DNA of 64,000 nucleotides from Silicimonas algicola. GTDB taxonomy: Bacteria; Pseudomonadota; Alphaproteobacteria; Rhodobacterales; Rhodobacteraceae. A program made the position numbers and the translations under genes. Every line of letters starts with the position of its first letter. Positions within the stretch are counted from its first letter, which is position 1. The notes below the pieces were generated by a model that saw only the letters and a program-made list of their open reading frames with translations, was not told the origin of the DNA and ran no database searches. The DNA is taken from contig NZ_QGGV01000001.1 in the NCBI RefSeq assembly GCF_003148765.1, forward strand, positions 552,001 to 616,000, in the 5' to 3' direction. This document shows, in pieces, positions 18,481-27,447 of the stretch.

Positions 18481-18492
18481 GTGAACGTTCAC
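18481..18492. repeat. 12-bp perfect palindrome
   Basis: GTGAACGTTCAC is a perfect palindrome between the tRNA-Gly copies. It shares the GTGAACG half-site with the inverted repeat at 15128-15151. It might be a regulator or recombinase site; nothing further supports this. Confidence 0.3.
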
Positions 18493-18565
18493 ACGAAAAC
18501 GCGTGTTGCGATTGATCCAAGTCCCCCGGAGGGCTAACCTAGACCATTGTATGGCTTTGAAAATT

Positions 18566-18640
18566 TGGAGCGGGCGATGAGATTCGAACTCACGACCCTA
18601 ACCTTGGCAAGGTTATGCTCTACCCCTGAGCTACGCCCGC
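18566..18640 (-). tRNA. tRNA-Gly (anticodon GCC)
   Basis: Read leftward from 18640 the sequence folds as a complete cloverleaf: acceptor GCGGGCG pairing with CGCCCGC, D arm GCTC/GAGC, anticodon arm with loop TTGCCAA (anticodon GCC at 18606-18608), and T arm with TTCGAAT. A discriminator T and an encoded CCA follow, ending at 18566. It reads glycine codons GGC and GGU. The gene stands between the nuclease-like gene and the DUF2314 gene; an inverted copy of its 5' part is nearby. Confidence 0.97.
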
Positions 18641-18716
18641 GTCCGTGGCGGGAGATATAAACTCCGGGCACGCGCTGCAAGCGAAAAAGCCGGCGTGGTC
18701 CCAGATTTTCGGCGGC

Positions 18717-19271
18717 TTACCAATCTGCAGGGGCGGGACTGTCGGAGAGGATCGCGGCGATGCGCGCGGCCTGATCGGGCGCCATCGCGTTCAGGACGAG
18801 GCGTGTGGTGAAGTTGCCGTACATCCGCCCGTCCGCGCCCGTGAAGGACCAGTCGCGCACATCCTCGGCATTAAAGCGCACCAGGTCGCCCTGGCGTATG
18901 CGCAGCGCCGGGGCGGGCGCCGCTGCCAGCGTTCCCATCAGGAGGTCCCCGCGCCGAGCGAAGGGCGTGATCCAGACGATGCTGCCCGCGCCTGTGCGTT
19001 CGTCGCGAAGGGCGACCTTGAGGGCCGCGCCATTGCGCGCGATCCCGCGGTCGTCGAGGACCGCTTCGAAGAAGCGGTCGAGATGCGCGCGGGCCTGAAG
19101 CTGGGCGAGCGTGATGTCGAGGGCACTGGAGGACCGCGTCTCCGGTCCGGTCGCGCCCCCTGTGCGAGCGGCCGCGGCGCCGAGGTCCGGCAACGCGTTG
19201 GCCGCGACGAAAGCGGCGGCGAGGATGGCAAGGCCGGCGAGGCGGCCGCGACGTTTCCAGCTCAAGTCCAT
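18717..19271 (-). CDS. DUF2314-like membrane-anchored protein
   Basis: A 184-residue protein starting MDLSWKRRGRLAGLAI; one hydrophobic segment (about 9-27) is either a signal or a membrane anchor. The C-terminal two thirds read like DUF2314 (IVWITPFARRGDLLMG, DLVRFNAEDVRDWSFTGADGRMYGNFTTR), a small domain of unknown function also seen in E. coli YegJ. An upstream ATG at 19322 adds 17 residues and has no spaced ribosome site, so 19271 is preferred. It follows pyruvate carboxylase on the same strand by about 120 bp, with a 7-bp hairpin (CCTGCGG...CCGCAGG, 19324-19342) between them. Confidence 0.7.
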   Translation of the reverse strand: MDLSWKRRGRLAGLAILAAAFVAANALPDLGAAAARTGGATGPETRSSSALDITLAQLQARAHLDRFFEAVLDDRGIARNGAALKVALRDERTGAGSIVWITPFARRGDLLMGTLAAAPAPALRIRQGDLVRFNAEDVRDWSFTGADGRMYGNFTTRLVLNAMAPDQAARIAAILSDSPAPADW

Positions 19272-19389
19272 GACCGGAGCATTCCGTCGGATTGTGGCGT
19301 GAGAACCGCGGAACTTGGGCATTCCTGCGGTCTAGCCGCAGGCGGTTACCGAAAGGTTAACGCGTGTCGCCGATCCTCGGCCGTGCGGT

Positions 19390-22300
19390 CTACTCCAGTT
19401 CCACCAATAGGTCCTTCGCGTCGATCTGGGCGCCCGGCGAGACATGGATGGCCTTCACACGAGCGTCGCGGTCGGCATGAAGGCCGGTTTCCATCTTCAT
19501 CGCCTCGATGGTCAACATCAGGTCGCCCGCCTTCACCTCTCCGCCGGCCTGGATCGCGACCGAGGCGACGACACCGGGCATCGGCGCACCGATGTGGTTC
19601 TCGTTGCCGGGCTCGGCTTTGGGGCGCAGCGCGGCGGCCTTGCCGGAGGAGCGGTCGGCGATGCGCACGGTGCGTGGCTGGCCGTTCAGCTCGAAGAAGA
19701 CCTTCGCCTCGCCCTCGGCATTGGTCTCGGCGATGGCCTGGCAGCGGATTTCGAGCGTGACGCCGGCGTCGATCTCGGCCGAGATTTCCTCGCCCGGTTC
19801 CATGCCGTAGAAGAACGTCCGCGTCGGCAGCGCGCGGACGGGGCCGTAGATGGCGTGACGTTCCAGATAGTCGGTGAAGACCTTGGGATACATCATGTAT
19901 CCGTTCAGATCCTCATCATCGATCTTCATCTCGAAGCGTTCGGACAGCGCCTTGCGCTCGGCCTCCATGTCGGCGGGCTTGAGGAGCGAGCCGGGACGGA
20001 CGTCTATCGGCTTTTCGTCCTTCAGGACCTTCTTGACGACGTCCGGGGGAAACCCGCCGTGGGCCTGACCGACGTAGCCTTCCATCAAGGTGATGACGCT
20101 GTCGGGGAAGGAGAAGTCGGTGTCCTTCTCCATCAGGTCCTTCGTGGACAGGCCCTGGCTTACGAGCATCAGCGCCAGGTCGCCCACGGTCTTGGCGATG
20201 GGCGTGACCTTGATGACGTCGCCGAAGAGCCGGTTCACGTCGGCATAGGTCTCGGCCACCTCGTGCCAGCGGTCCTCGAGCCCCATCGAGCGGGCCTGTG
20301 CCTTGAGGTTGGTGAATTGCCCGCCCGGCATCTCGTGCAGGTAGACCTCGGAGGAGGGGGACTGCATCCCCGACTCGAAGGCCGCGTAGTGGTCGCGCAC
20401 GCTTTCCCAGTAGTTCGAGATCCGCCGGATCGCGCCGATGTCGAGCCCGGTTTCGCGATCGGTGTGCTTCAGCGCCTCGACCAGCGTTCCGATCGTGGCC
20501 TGGGACGTGTTGCCCGAGAGCGAGTCCATCGCGCAGTCGACGGCGTCCACGCCCGCGTCCGACGCGGCGAGGATCGAGGCGAGCGCTATGCCAGCCGTGT
20601 CGTGGGTGTGGAAGTGGATCGGCAGGCCCACCTCCTCCTTCAGCGCCTTGACGAGCGCCGTCGCAGCGCGAGGCTTCACGAGGCCGCCCATGTCCTTGAG
20701 TCCGAGGATGTGGGTGCCGGCCGCCTTCAGCTCTTTTCCCATGTCGACGTAGTACTTCAGGTCGTACTTCGCGCGGTCGGGGTCGTGGATGTCGCCGGTA
20801 TAGCAGATGGCGCCCTCCAGCAGCTTGCCGGCGTCGAGCACGGCGTCCATCGAGACGCGCATGTTCTCGACCCAGTTCAGCGGATCGAAGACACGGAAGA
20901 GGTCGATGCCGGTTTCTGCAGCCTGCTTCACGAAGGACTGCACGACGTTGTCGGGATAGTTCGTGTAGCCGACGCCGTTCGAGCCGCGCAAAAGCATCTG
21001 CGTCATCATGTTCGGCATCCGCGCGCGCAGGTCGCGCAGGCGCTGCCACGGACACTCCTGGAGGAAGCGGTAGGCCACGTCGAAGGTCGCCCCGCCCCAG
21101 CATTCGACGCTGAAAAGTTGCGACAGGTCGTGGGCGTAGTTGGGCGCGATCTTGATCATGTCGACTGACCGCATCCGAGTCGCCAGAAGCGATTGAGGCG
21201 CATCGCGCATCGTGGTGTCGGTGACAAGAAGACGCGTTTGTTCGGACATCCACCGCGCGACGGCTTCGGGGCCCTCCCTGTCGAGGATCGCCTTGGGACC
21301 CGGCTCGGGCGACTTGGTGCCGATTTCGGGCGCGACGGGAAGCTTGAGCCCTTCGCGCGGCAGGGGCCGGCCCGCGACGTCCGGGTGCCCGTTGATAGTC
21401 ACGTCGGCGATGTAGTTCAGGATGCGCGTCGCCCGGTCGCGGCGGGGGCGGAAGTCGAACAGCTCGGGCGTCTGGTCGATGAATTTCGTGTGGTATTCGT
21501 TGTTCAGGAATTGCGGGTGCTTCAGCAGGTTCTCGACGAAGGCGATGTTGGTCGCGACACCCCGGATCCGAAATTCGCGCAGGGCGCGGTCCATCCGCGC
21601 AATGGCGGCCTCAGGCGTGGGAGCCCAGGCGGTGACCTTCTCGAGAAGCGAGTCGTAGTAACGCGTGATGACCGCGCCCGAATAAGCCGTGCCGCCGTCG
21701 AGCCGGATGCCCATGCCGGTCGCACCGCGATAGGCGGTGATGCGGCCATAGTCCGGGATGAAGTTGTTCGAAGGATCCTCGGTGGTGATCCGGCACTGGA
21801 TGGCATGGCCGTCGAGTTGGACGTCGTACTGCGACGCGACGCCCGTTGCTTCGACCAGCGACTTGCCCTCCGCGATGAGGATCTGCGCGCGGACGATGTC
21901 GATGCCCGTCACCTCCTCGGTGACAGTATGCTCGACCTGGATGCGGGGGTTCACCTCGATGAAGAAGAACTCGCCCGTGTCCATGTCCATCAGGAACTCG
22001 ATGGTGCCGGCGCATTCGTAGTCGACGGCCTCCGCGATCTTCTTGCCCAGGCCGCAGATCTTTTCGCGCTGCGCGGACGAGAGATAGGGGGCGGGCGCGC
22101 GTTCCACGACCTTCTGGTTCCGGCGCTGGACCGAGCAGTCGCGCTCCCAGAGGTGATAGATGTTGCCCTGGTTATCGCCCAGGATCTGAACCTCGACGTG
22201 GCGGGCGCGGAGGATCATCTTCTCGAGATAGCCCTCGCCGTTGCCGAAGGCCGCCTCGGCTTCGCGTCGGCCTTCGCGGACTTTCTCCTCCAGTTCCTCG

Positions 22301-22830
22301 GGCTTCAGGATCGGCCGCATCCCGCGACCGCCGCCGCCCCAGGAGGCCTTGAGCATCATCGGATAGCCGATGGCTTCGGCTTCCTTGCGGATGGCCTTCA
22401 TGTCGTCGCCGAGGACCTCGGTCGCCGGGATGACGGGAACGCCCGCCTTGATCGCCACCTTCCGCGCGCTGGCCTTGTCGCCGAGGGCGCGCATCGTGTC
22501 GGCCTTGGGGCCGATGAAGGCGATGCCGGCGGCGTCGCAGGCGGCGACCAAGGCCGGGTTCTCGGAGAGAAGGCCATAGCCCGGATGGATCGCATCGGCG
22601 CCGCAGTCCTTCGCGACGCGGATGATCTCGTCTATGGAGAGGTAGGCGGCCACCGGCCCCAGGCCCTTGCCGATCTGATAGGCCTCGTCCGACTTGAAGC
22701 GGTGGAGCGACAGCTTGTCCTCTTCGGCGTAGACCGCGACGGTGCGCTTCCCGAGTTCATTCGCCGCGCGCATGACGCGAATGGCGATCTCTCCCCGGTT
22801 GGCGATCAGGATCTTCTTGAATTCGGCCAT
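19390..22830 (-). CDS. pyc: Pyruvate carboxylase
   Basis: Carboxylates pyruvate to oxaloacetate, replenishing the citric acid cycle. The 1146-residue chain has the single-polypeptide order: biotin carboxylase (about 1-455, starting MAEFKKILIANRGEIAIRV, with GGGGRGM), carboxyltransferase (about 530-800, starting VTDTTMRDAPQSLLATRMR, with the GGATFDVA motif), the tetramerisation region, and a C-terminal biotinyl domain with EAMKMET, biotin lysine K1112. GGAGG lies 7 nt before the ATG. The length is normal. An FMN lactate-type dehydrogenase lies directly upstream on the same strand, which makes metabolic sense if it supplies pyruvate from lactate. Confidence 0.97.
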   Translation of the reverse strand: MAEFKKILIANRGEIAIRVMRAANELGKRTVAVYAEEDKLSLHRFKSDEAYQIGKGLGPVAAYLSIDEIIRVAKDCGADAIHPGYGLLSENPALVAACDAAGIAFIGPKADTMRALGDKASARKVAIKAGVPVIPATEVLGDDMKAIRKEAEAIGYPMMLKASWGGGGRGMRPILKPEELEEKVREGRREAEAAFGNGEGYLEKMILRARHVEVQILGDNQGNIYHLWERDCSVQRRNQKVVERAPAPYLSSAQREKICGLGKKIAEAVDYECAGTIEFLMDMDTGEFFFIEVNPRIQVEHTVTEEVTGIDIVRAQILIAEGKSLVEATGVASQYDVQLDGHAIQCRITTEDPSNNFIPDYGRITAYRGATGMGIRLDGGTAYSGAVITRYYDSLLEKVTAWAPTPEAAIARMDRALREFRIRGVATNIAFVENLLKHPQFLNNEYHTKFIDQTPELFDFRPRRDRATRILNYIADVTINGHPDVAGRPLPREGLKLPVAPEIGTKSPEPGPKAILDREGPEAVARWMSEQTRLLVTDTTMRDAPQSLLATRMRSVDMIKIAPNYAHDLSQLFSVECWGGATFDVAYRFLQECPWQRLRDLRARMPNMMTQMLLRGSNGVGYTNYPDNVVQSFVKQAAETGIDLFRVFDPLNWVENMRVSMDAVLDAGKLLEGAICYTGDIHDPDRAKYDLKYYVDMGKELKAAGTHILGLKDMGGLVKPRAATALVKALKEEVGLPIHFHTHDTAGIALASILAASDAGVDAVDCAMDSLSGNTSQATIGTLVEALKHTDRETGLDIGAIRRISNYWESVRDHYAAFESGMQSPSSEVYLHEMPGGQFTNLKAQARSMGLEDRWHEVAETYADVNRLFGDVIKVTPIAKTVGDLALMLVSQGLSTKDLMEKDTDFSFPDSVITLMEGYVGQAHGGFPPDVVKKVLKDEKPIDVRPGSLLKPADMEAERKALSERFEMKIDDEDLNGYMMYPKVFTDYLERHAIYGPVRALPTRTFFYGMEPGEEISAEIDAGVTLEIRCQAIAETNAEGEAKVFFELNGQPRTVRIADRSSGKAAALRPKAEPGNENHIGAPMPGVVASVAIQAGGEVKAGDLMLTIEAMKMETGLHADRDARVKAIHVSPGAQIDAKDLLVELE

Positions 22831-22909
22831 CGTCACGCCTCCGTTTCGCACCCGCAGCAAATTCGTAGCGGGCGCAGCATCGGGGAGCAAGTACCGTCGC
22901 CGGCGGTGT

Positions 22910-24076
22910 CTAGGGCGTCGGACCTGTCGCGAAGGGATCGGGGTCGACAAGCCGCGCGCTCAGGTCGCTCAGGTCGCGGGCGCCGATTTGCGCCATGCAG
23001 GACCTCATGTCGTCCGAGAGAATGTGGATCAGGTGCGGCGGTCCCGCCTCGCCAAGTGCTCCGACCGAATAGTGGAACGCCCGCCCCAGCATCACGAAGT
23101 CCGCTCCGAGCGCCAGCGCGCGCAGGATGTCGAGGCCGCCGGTGACGCCGGAGTCGAAGACGATCGGGATATCGGGAAGCGCTGCACGGATCGCGGGCAG
23201 ACACTCGATCGACGCCGGTCCGCCGTCGAACTGGCGGCCCGTGTGGTTCGAAACCCAGATCCCGTCCACGCCTTGGGCGACAAGACGGATGGCGTCGGCC
23301 GGGCGCTGGATGCCCTTGACCAGGATCGGGCCATCCCAGATCGCGCGGATCTCGTCGATGGACTCCCAGGCGGGCTGTCCCCGGATGACGTGGCCAGCGT
23401 GTGCGACCGAGCTGTAGTCTTCCGACTGCGCCGCATAGTCCTCGCAGAGCTTCAAGCTGGGGATGCCTTCCTTCAGGGTGCCGACGGTCCAGGACGGATG
23501 CATCGCCATCGACCACAGCATCCGCGGCGAGACCTTGGGCGGGATGGTCAGGTTCGCGCGCCGCTGACGCTCGCGCCGGCTGTCGTTCGGCACGTCCACG
23601 GTGACGATCAGCGTGTGGAAGCCCGCGTCCTTGGCCCGGCGCAGCATGTCGCCGCGAAACTCGGGGTTCTTCGGCATGTAGAGCTGGAACCAGCCCTGGT
23701 TGCCGATGGTGGGGGCAAGCTGCTCGGGCACCACGGTCGCGACGGTGGACATGCAATAGGGGATGCCCGCCTCGGCGCAGGCGGCCGACAGGATCTTCTC
23801 GGCGCGCGGCCACATGATGCCGGACATGCCGACCGGGGCGCAGCCGAAGGGCAAGGGGTAGTCGCGCCCGAGGAACGACGTCGAGAGGTCATGCGTCATC
23901 GCTCCTTCCAGCACCGTGGGCCAGAACCGCACGCGCTTGAACGCGGCCTGGTTGCGGCGGTGCTGATCCTCGACGCCCGTGGCGCTGTCGAGGTACTCGA
24001 AGACGAAATGCGGAACCCGGCGGCGGGCGCGCGCGCGAAGGTCCGAAACGGCCGGAAAGCGTGTGTCGAGGGTCAT
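22910..24076 (-). CDS. lldD: FMN-dependent alpha-hydroxy acid (L-lactate) dehydrogenase
   Basis: A 388-residue enzyme of the L-lactate dehydrogenase/glycolate oxidase family, which oxidises an L-2-hydroxy acid to the 2-keto acid with FMN. The family signatures are present: VFEYLDSATGVED with the active-site tyrosine, WFQLYMPKN, TVDVP, the lysine in ILVKGI, the histidine and arginine in SNHTGRQFDGG and FDSGVTGGLDILRALALGADFVMLGR. The usual SNHGGRQLDG has become SNHTGRQFDGG; the catalytic residues are kept, but the substrate could differ from lactate. It ends 79 bp before pyc, consistent with a lactate-to-oxaloacetate route. Confidence 0.85.
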   Translation of the reverse strand: MTLDTRFPAVSDLRARARRRVPHFVFEYLDSATGVEDQHRRNQAAFKRVRFWPTVLEGAMTHDLSTSFLGRDYPLPFGCAPVGMSGIMWPRAEKILSAACAEAGIPYCMSTVATVVPEQLAPTIGNQGWFQLYMPKNPEFRGDMLRRAKDAGFHTLIVTVDVPNDSRRERQRRANLTIPPKVSPRMLWSMAMHPSWTVGTLKEGIPSLKLCEDYAAQSEDYSSVAHAGHVIRGQPAWESIDEIRAIWDGPILVKGIQRPADAIRLVAQGVDGIWVSNHTGRQFDGGPASIECLPAIRAALPDIPIVFDSGVTGGLDILRALALGADFVMLGRAFHYSVGALGEAGPPHLIHILSDDMRSCMAQIGARDLSDLSARLVDPDPFATGPTP

Positions 24077-24249
24077 GACGCGGTGTTAGGCGAAATTGGC
24101 GGGGAGGGGAAAGGGGGTTCTGACGTTCGCGGCATCCTTCACGTCGCTTGTTGGGGCCCAGCGTGTCGTGGCGTGAAATCGCGGCGGTGCTTCATATCGG
24201 GACGGCCCATCTCGTGCTAGGCTGGGACATTGTCTTTTGAGAGGTTGAT

Positions 24250-24912
24250 ATGTCGATTTTCCTTCGATCCGCTGCGACAGCCGCCATTGTCCTGAGCGCC
24301 AGCACCGCAGACGCCGCCACGTTCCTCTACAGCGCAAGTGTCGACAGCCTGACCCAGAGCGGCACCTCGCCCGGCGATCCGGTCGTGGCGCCTGTCGGCA
24401 CACCCGGGACCGTCACGCTGTCCATCGACGACAGCGATCCGCTTGCGCCGCTGTTCGACCCCGGCCCGATCTCGGGTGTATTCACGGCAAGCGTGTCCGT
24501 TCCTGGATATTTCTCGGGCGAGGCGGTCTTTGTCGATTTCCTGTCGAGCTTCACTGCGACGGCCGACTATCTGCAGTTCACGACCCACGGCGACACCTCA
24601 TATGTCGATATAGGCTCGTTCCCCATCACGGTGCCGGACGGCTATCACAGCTTCCGCGTCGACTACGGCGCACCTCTCGTCGCCGCGCCGGTCACCGTCG
24701 GCGATGTCGTGGCGGCGCTGTCGGCCCCCGGTGCGAGCGGTTTCTTCCGGCACGAGATCGTGCTGGTGGACGAGGAAAACGACCGGATCGCCACGGGGCA
24801 GACGACTGTCGCGTTCTCGGACGAAGACATGCCCGAGGTGCCCTTGCCGGCCGCTGGCTGGATGCTTATTGCGGGTCTGCTCGCCCTGCCTGCGGTCGCA
24901 AGGCGACGATAG
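24250..24912 (+). CDS. Exported protein with VPLPA-CTERM sorting tail
   Basis: A 220-residue protein with a signal peptide (1-22, ending TADA), a beta-rich middle and a C-terminal VPLPAAGWMLIAGLLALP-ARRR tail (about 197-220). That tail is the VPLPA-CTERM signal of Rhodobacterales: a short motif, a membrane helix and an arginine cluster, expected to be cleaved and anchored by an exosortase-like enzyme. The middle has no family I recognise. It stands alone, upstream of the helicase gene, with a purine-rich GAGAGG before the ATG. Confidence 0.85.
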   Translation: MSIFLRSAATAAIVLSASTADAATFLYSASVDSLTQSGTSPGDPVVAPVGTPGTVTLSIDDSDPLAPLFDPGPISGVFTASVSVPGYFSGEAVFVDFLSSFTATADYLQFTTHGDTSYVDIGSFPITVPDGYHSFRVDYGAPLVAAPVTVGDVVAALSAPGASGFFRHEIVLVDEENDRIATGQTTVAFSDEDMPEVPLPAAGWMLIAGLLALPAVARRR

Positions 24913-24971
24913 GCTACGCAGGACACCGGCCCCCACCTGAACGCTTTCGAAGCGGCATCGGCGAAAAGGCG

Positions 24972-24986
24972 GAACAAACAGGAAAC
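24972..24986. promoter_or_regulatory. Near-consensus SOS (LexA) box
   Basis: GAACAAACAGGAAAC fits the alphaproteobacterial LexA pattern GAAC-N7-GAAC (GTTC-N7-GTTC on the other strand) at seven of eight fixed positions, with AAAC for the second GAAC. It lies 41 bp before the uvrD-like helicase gene, where a damage-response operator would be expected. One mismatch makes this a candidate only. Confidence 0.4.
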
Positions 24987-25026
24987 GTCTCTTTAACCTC
25001 TTTCGGTCTCGGGCTATGTTCGGGGG

Positions 25027-27369
25027 ATGACTTGGGGCGAGGAATCTGACTTCCCGGACCGGATGCCGTTGTCGCAGCAAGCGCTGGCGGCGCGCGGTGT
25101 GCCGTATCTCGACGACCTGAACCCCGCACAGCGCGAGGCGGTCGAGGCGCTGGACGGGCCGGTTCTGATGCTTGCAGGCGCGGGCACAGGCAAGACGAAG
25201 GCGCTGACGACGCGGATCGCGCATCTGCTGAACACGGGGCGCGCGAGACCGAACGAGATTCTTGCCGTGACCTTCACCAACAAGGCCGCGCGCGAGATGA
25301 AGGAGCGCGTGGCGCGCCTTCTGGGCCAGACGGTCGAAGGGATGCCCTGGATGGGCACCTTTCACTCGATCTGCGTCAAGCTCCTTCGCCGCCATGCCGA
25401 ACTGGTCGGACTGAAGACCAATTTCACCATCCTCGACACCGATGACCAGGTGCGGCTTCTGAAGCAGCTCGTCGTCGCCGCCGACATCGACGAGAAACGC
25501 TGGCCCGCACGGCAGCTGGCGCATCTGATCGACAACTGGAAAAACCGAGCGTGGACCCCGGACAAGGTGCCTGCGGCAGAGGGCTCGGCCTTCAACCATC
25601 GCGGCGTCGAGCTTTACGCGGCTTATCAGGATCGGCTGAAGACGCTGAACGCCGTGGATTTCGGCGACCTTCTCCTGCACGTCGTGACGATCTTCCAGAC
25701 CCACGAGGACGTCCTCGCGCAGTATCAGCGCTGGTTTCGGTTCATCCTCGTCGACGAGTACCAGGACACCAACGTCGCGCAGTATCTCTGGCTGCGGCTT
25801 CTCGCGCAGAGGCACCGCAACATCTGCTGCGTGGGCGACGACGACCAGTCGATCTACGGCTGGCGCGGCGCCGAGGTGGGCAACATCCTGCGGTTCGAAA
25901 AGGATTTTCCCGGCGCCAAGGTCGTGCGGCTGGAGCAGAACTATCGCTCGACGCCGCATATCCTGGCCGCTGCATCGGGCGTGATCGCGGCGAACCGGGA
26001 CCGTCTGGGCAAGACGCTTTTCACCGACGCGACCGAGGGCGAAAAGGTGCGCCTGATCGGCCATTGGGACGGCGAGGAAGAGGCTCGCTGGATCGGCGAG
26101 GAGATCGAGTCGGCGCAGCAGGGCACACGCGGGATGCGGCCGTTCGCGCTGAACGACATGGCCATCCTCGTGCGCGCCTCGCACCAGATGCGGGCCTTCG
26201 AGGACCGCTTCCTGACCATCGGTCTGCCCTACCGCGTCATCGGCGGACCGCGCTTCTACGAGCGGCTCGAGATCCGGGACGCGATGGCCTATTTTCGCGT
26301 CTCCGTCAGCCCCGACGACGACCTGGCGTTCGAGCGGATCGTCAACACGCCGAAGCGGGGCCTCGGCGACAAGGCGCAGCAAAAGATGCAGCGCGCGGCG
26401 CGGGACAATGGCGTGTCGCTGGTCGAGGGGGCGAAGATCCTGCTGGACGAGGGCGGGCTGACCGGCAAGGGCGCGGCGGAGCTGAAGGCGCTTCTGGGCG
26501 GCATCGGGCGCTGGCACGGCCGCGCGCTGGACGCGCGGCAGAACCACGTCGAGCTGGCGCAGCAGATCCTCGAGGAGTCGGGCTACACCGAGATGTGGCA
26601 GAACGACAAGACGCCCGAGGCACCGGGCCGTCTCGAGAATCTCAAGGAGCTGGTCAAGGCCTTGGAGCAGTTCGAGAATCTGCAAGGGTTCCTCGAGCAC
26701 GTCGCCCTCATCATGGACAACAGCTCGGAGGAATCCGAGGACAAGGTGTCGATCATGACGCTTCATGCCGCCAAGGGGTTGGAGTTTCCCGTCGTCTTCC
26801 TGCCGGGGTGGGAGGACGGGCTTTTTCCGTCGCAGCGGTCGATGGACGAAAGCGGCGTGAAGGGGCTCGAGGAGGAGCGGCGGCTGGCCTATGTCGGGCT
26901 GACGCGCGCCGAGGAACTGGCGACGGTCAGCTTCGCGGGCAACCGGCTGGTGTTCGGCCAGTGGAACTCGTCGCTGCCCTCGCGCTTCATCGACGAGCTG
27001 CCGCCCGAGCATATCGAAGTGCTGACGCCGCCCGGACTTTACGGCGGCCAGCAGCAGGTGGAATCGGATCTCGTGAACCGCGCCAGCCGTGCGGACGTCT
27101 ATAATTCTCCGGGCTGGAAGCGGCTGCAGAGCCGGTCGCAGACCCGTGGCATGGCGCAGCCGCGCGAGGCGCGGGACATGGTCATCGACGCCACGGCCCT
27201 GTCCTCCTTCGTCGAGGGCGACCGCGTCTTCCACCAGAAGTTCGGCTATGGCGAGGTCATCGCCATCGAGGGCGACAAGCTGGACATCTCGTTCGACAAG
27301 GCGGGCTTCAAGAAGGTCGTAGCCCGCTTCGTGACGGCGGCCGAAGCGGCGGGCGACGTGCCGTTCTGA
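25027..27369 (+). CDS. uvrD: UvrD/PcrA-type ATP-dependent DNA helicase
   Basis: A 780-residue superfamily 1A helicase acting in nucleotide-excision and mismatch repair. Motifs in order: Q motif (LNPAQREAV), Walker A GAGTGKT at 51-57, TFTNKAAREM (Ia), LVDEYQDTN (II), GDDDQSIYGWRGA (III), LEQNYRST (IV), VSIMTLHAAKGLEFPVVF (V) and LAYVGLTRAEE (VI). A Tudor-like C-terminal extension ends with FDKAGFKKVVARFV. Length is normal. The ATG at 25027 is preceded by GGGGG; a second ATG at 25063 is possible. A near-consensus LexA box upstream suggests DNA-damage control. Confidence 0.95.
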   Translation: MTWGEESDFPDRMPLSQQALAARGVPYLDDLNPAQREAVEALDGPVLMLAGAGTGKTKALTTRIAHLLNTGRARPNEILAVTFTNKAAREMKERVARLLGQTVEGMPWMGTFHSICVKLLRRHAELVGLKTNFTILDTDDQVRLLKQLVVAADIDEKRWPARQLAHLIDNWKNRAWTPDKVPAAEGSAFNHRGVELYAAYQDRLKTLNAVDFGDLLLHVVTIFQTHEDVLAQYQRWFRFILVDEYQDTNVAQYLWLRLLAQRHRNICCVGDDDQSIYGWRGAEVGNILRFEKDFPGAKVVRLEQNYRSTPHILAAASGVIAANRDRLGKTLFTDATEGEKVRLIGHWDGEEEARWIGEEIESAQQGTRGMRPFALNDMAILVRASHQMRAFEDRFLTIGLPYRVIGGPRFYERLEIRDAMAYFRVSVSPDDDLAFERIVNTPKRGLGDKAQQKMQRAARDNGVSLVEGAKILLDEGGLTGKGAAELKALLGGIGRWHGRALDARQNHVELAQQILEESGYTEMWQNDKTPEAPGRLENLKELVKALEQFENLQGFLEHVALIMDNSSEESEDKVSIMTLHAAKGLEFPVVFLPGWEDGLFPSQRSMDESGVKGLEEERRLAYVGLTRAEELATVSFAGNRLVFGQWNSSLPSRFIDELPPEHIEVLTPPGLYGGQQQVESDLVNRASRADVYNSPGWKRLQSRSQTRGMAQPREARDMVIDATALSSFVEGDRVFHQKFGYGEVIAIEGDKLDISFDKAGFKKVVARFVTAAEAAGDVPF

Positions 27370-27447
27370 GAGGTCGGCAGAGCGTCGGCATCCTGTCGGC
27401 AAAGCGTATGGCACGTCATGGGGCGGCCAGACCTCCCTTGCCGAGGT

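Noticed and set aside
19324-19342. Hairpin CCTGCGG-N5-CCGCAGG after pyruvate carboxylase
   Set aside because: No T-run on either strand, so it is not a convincing terminator.
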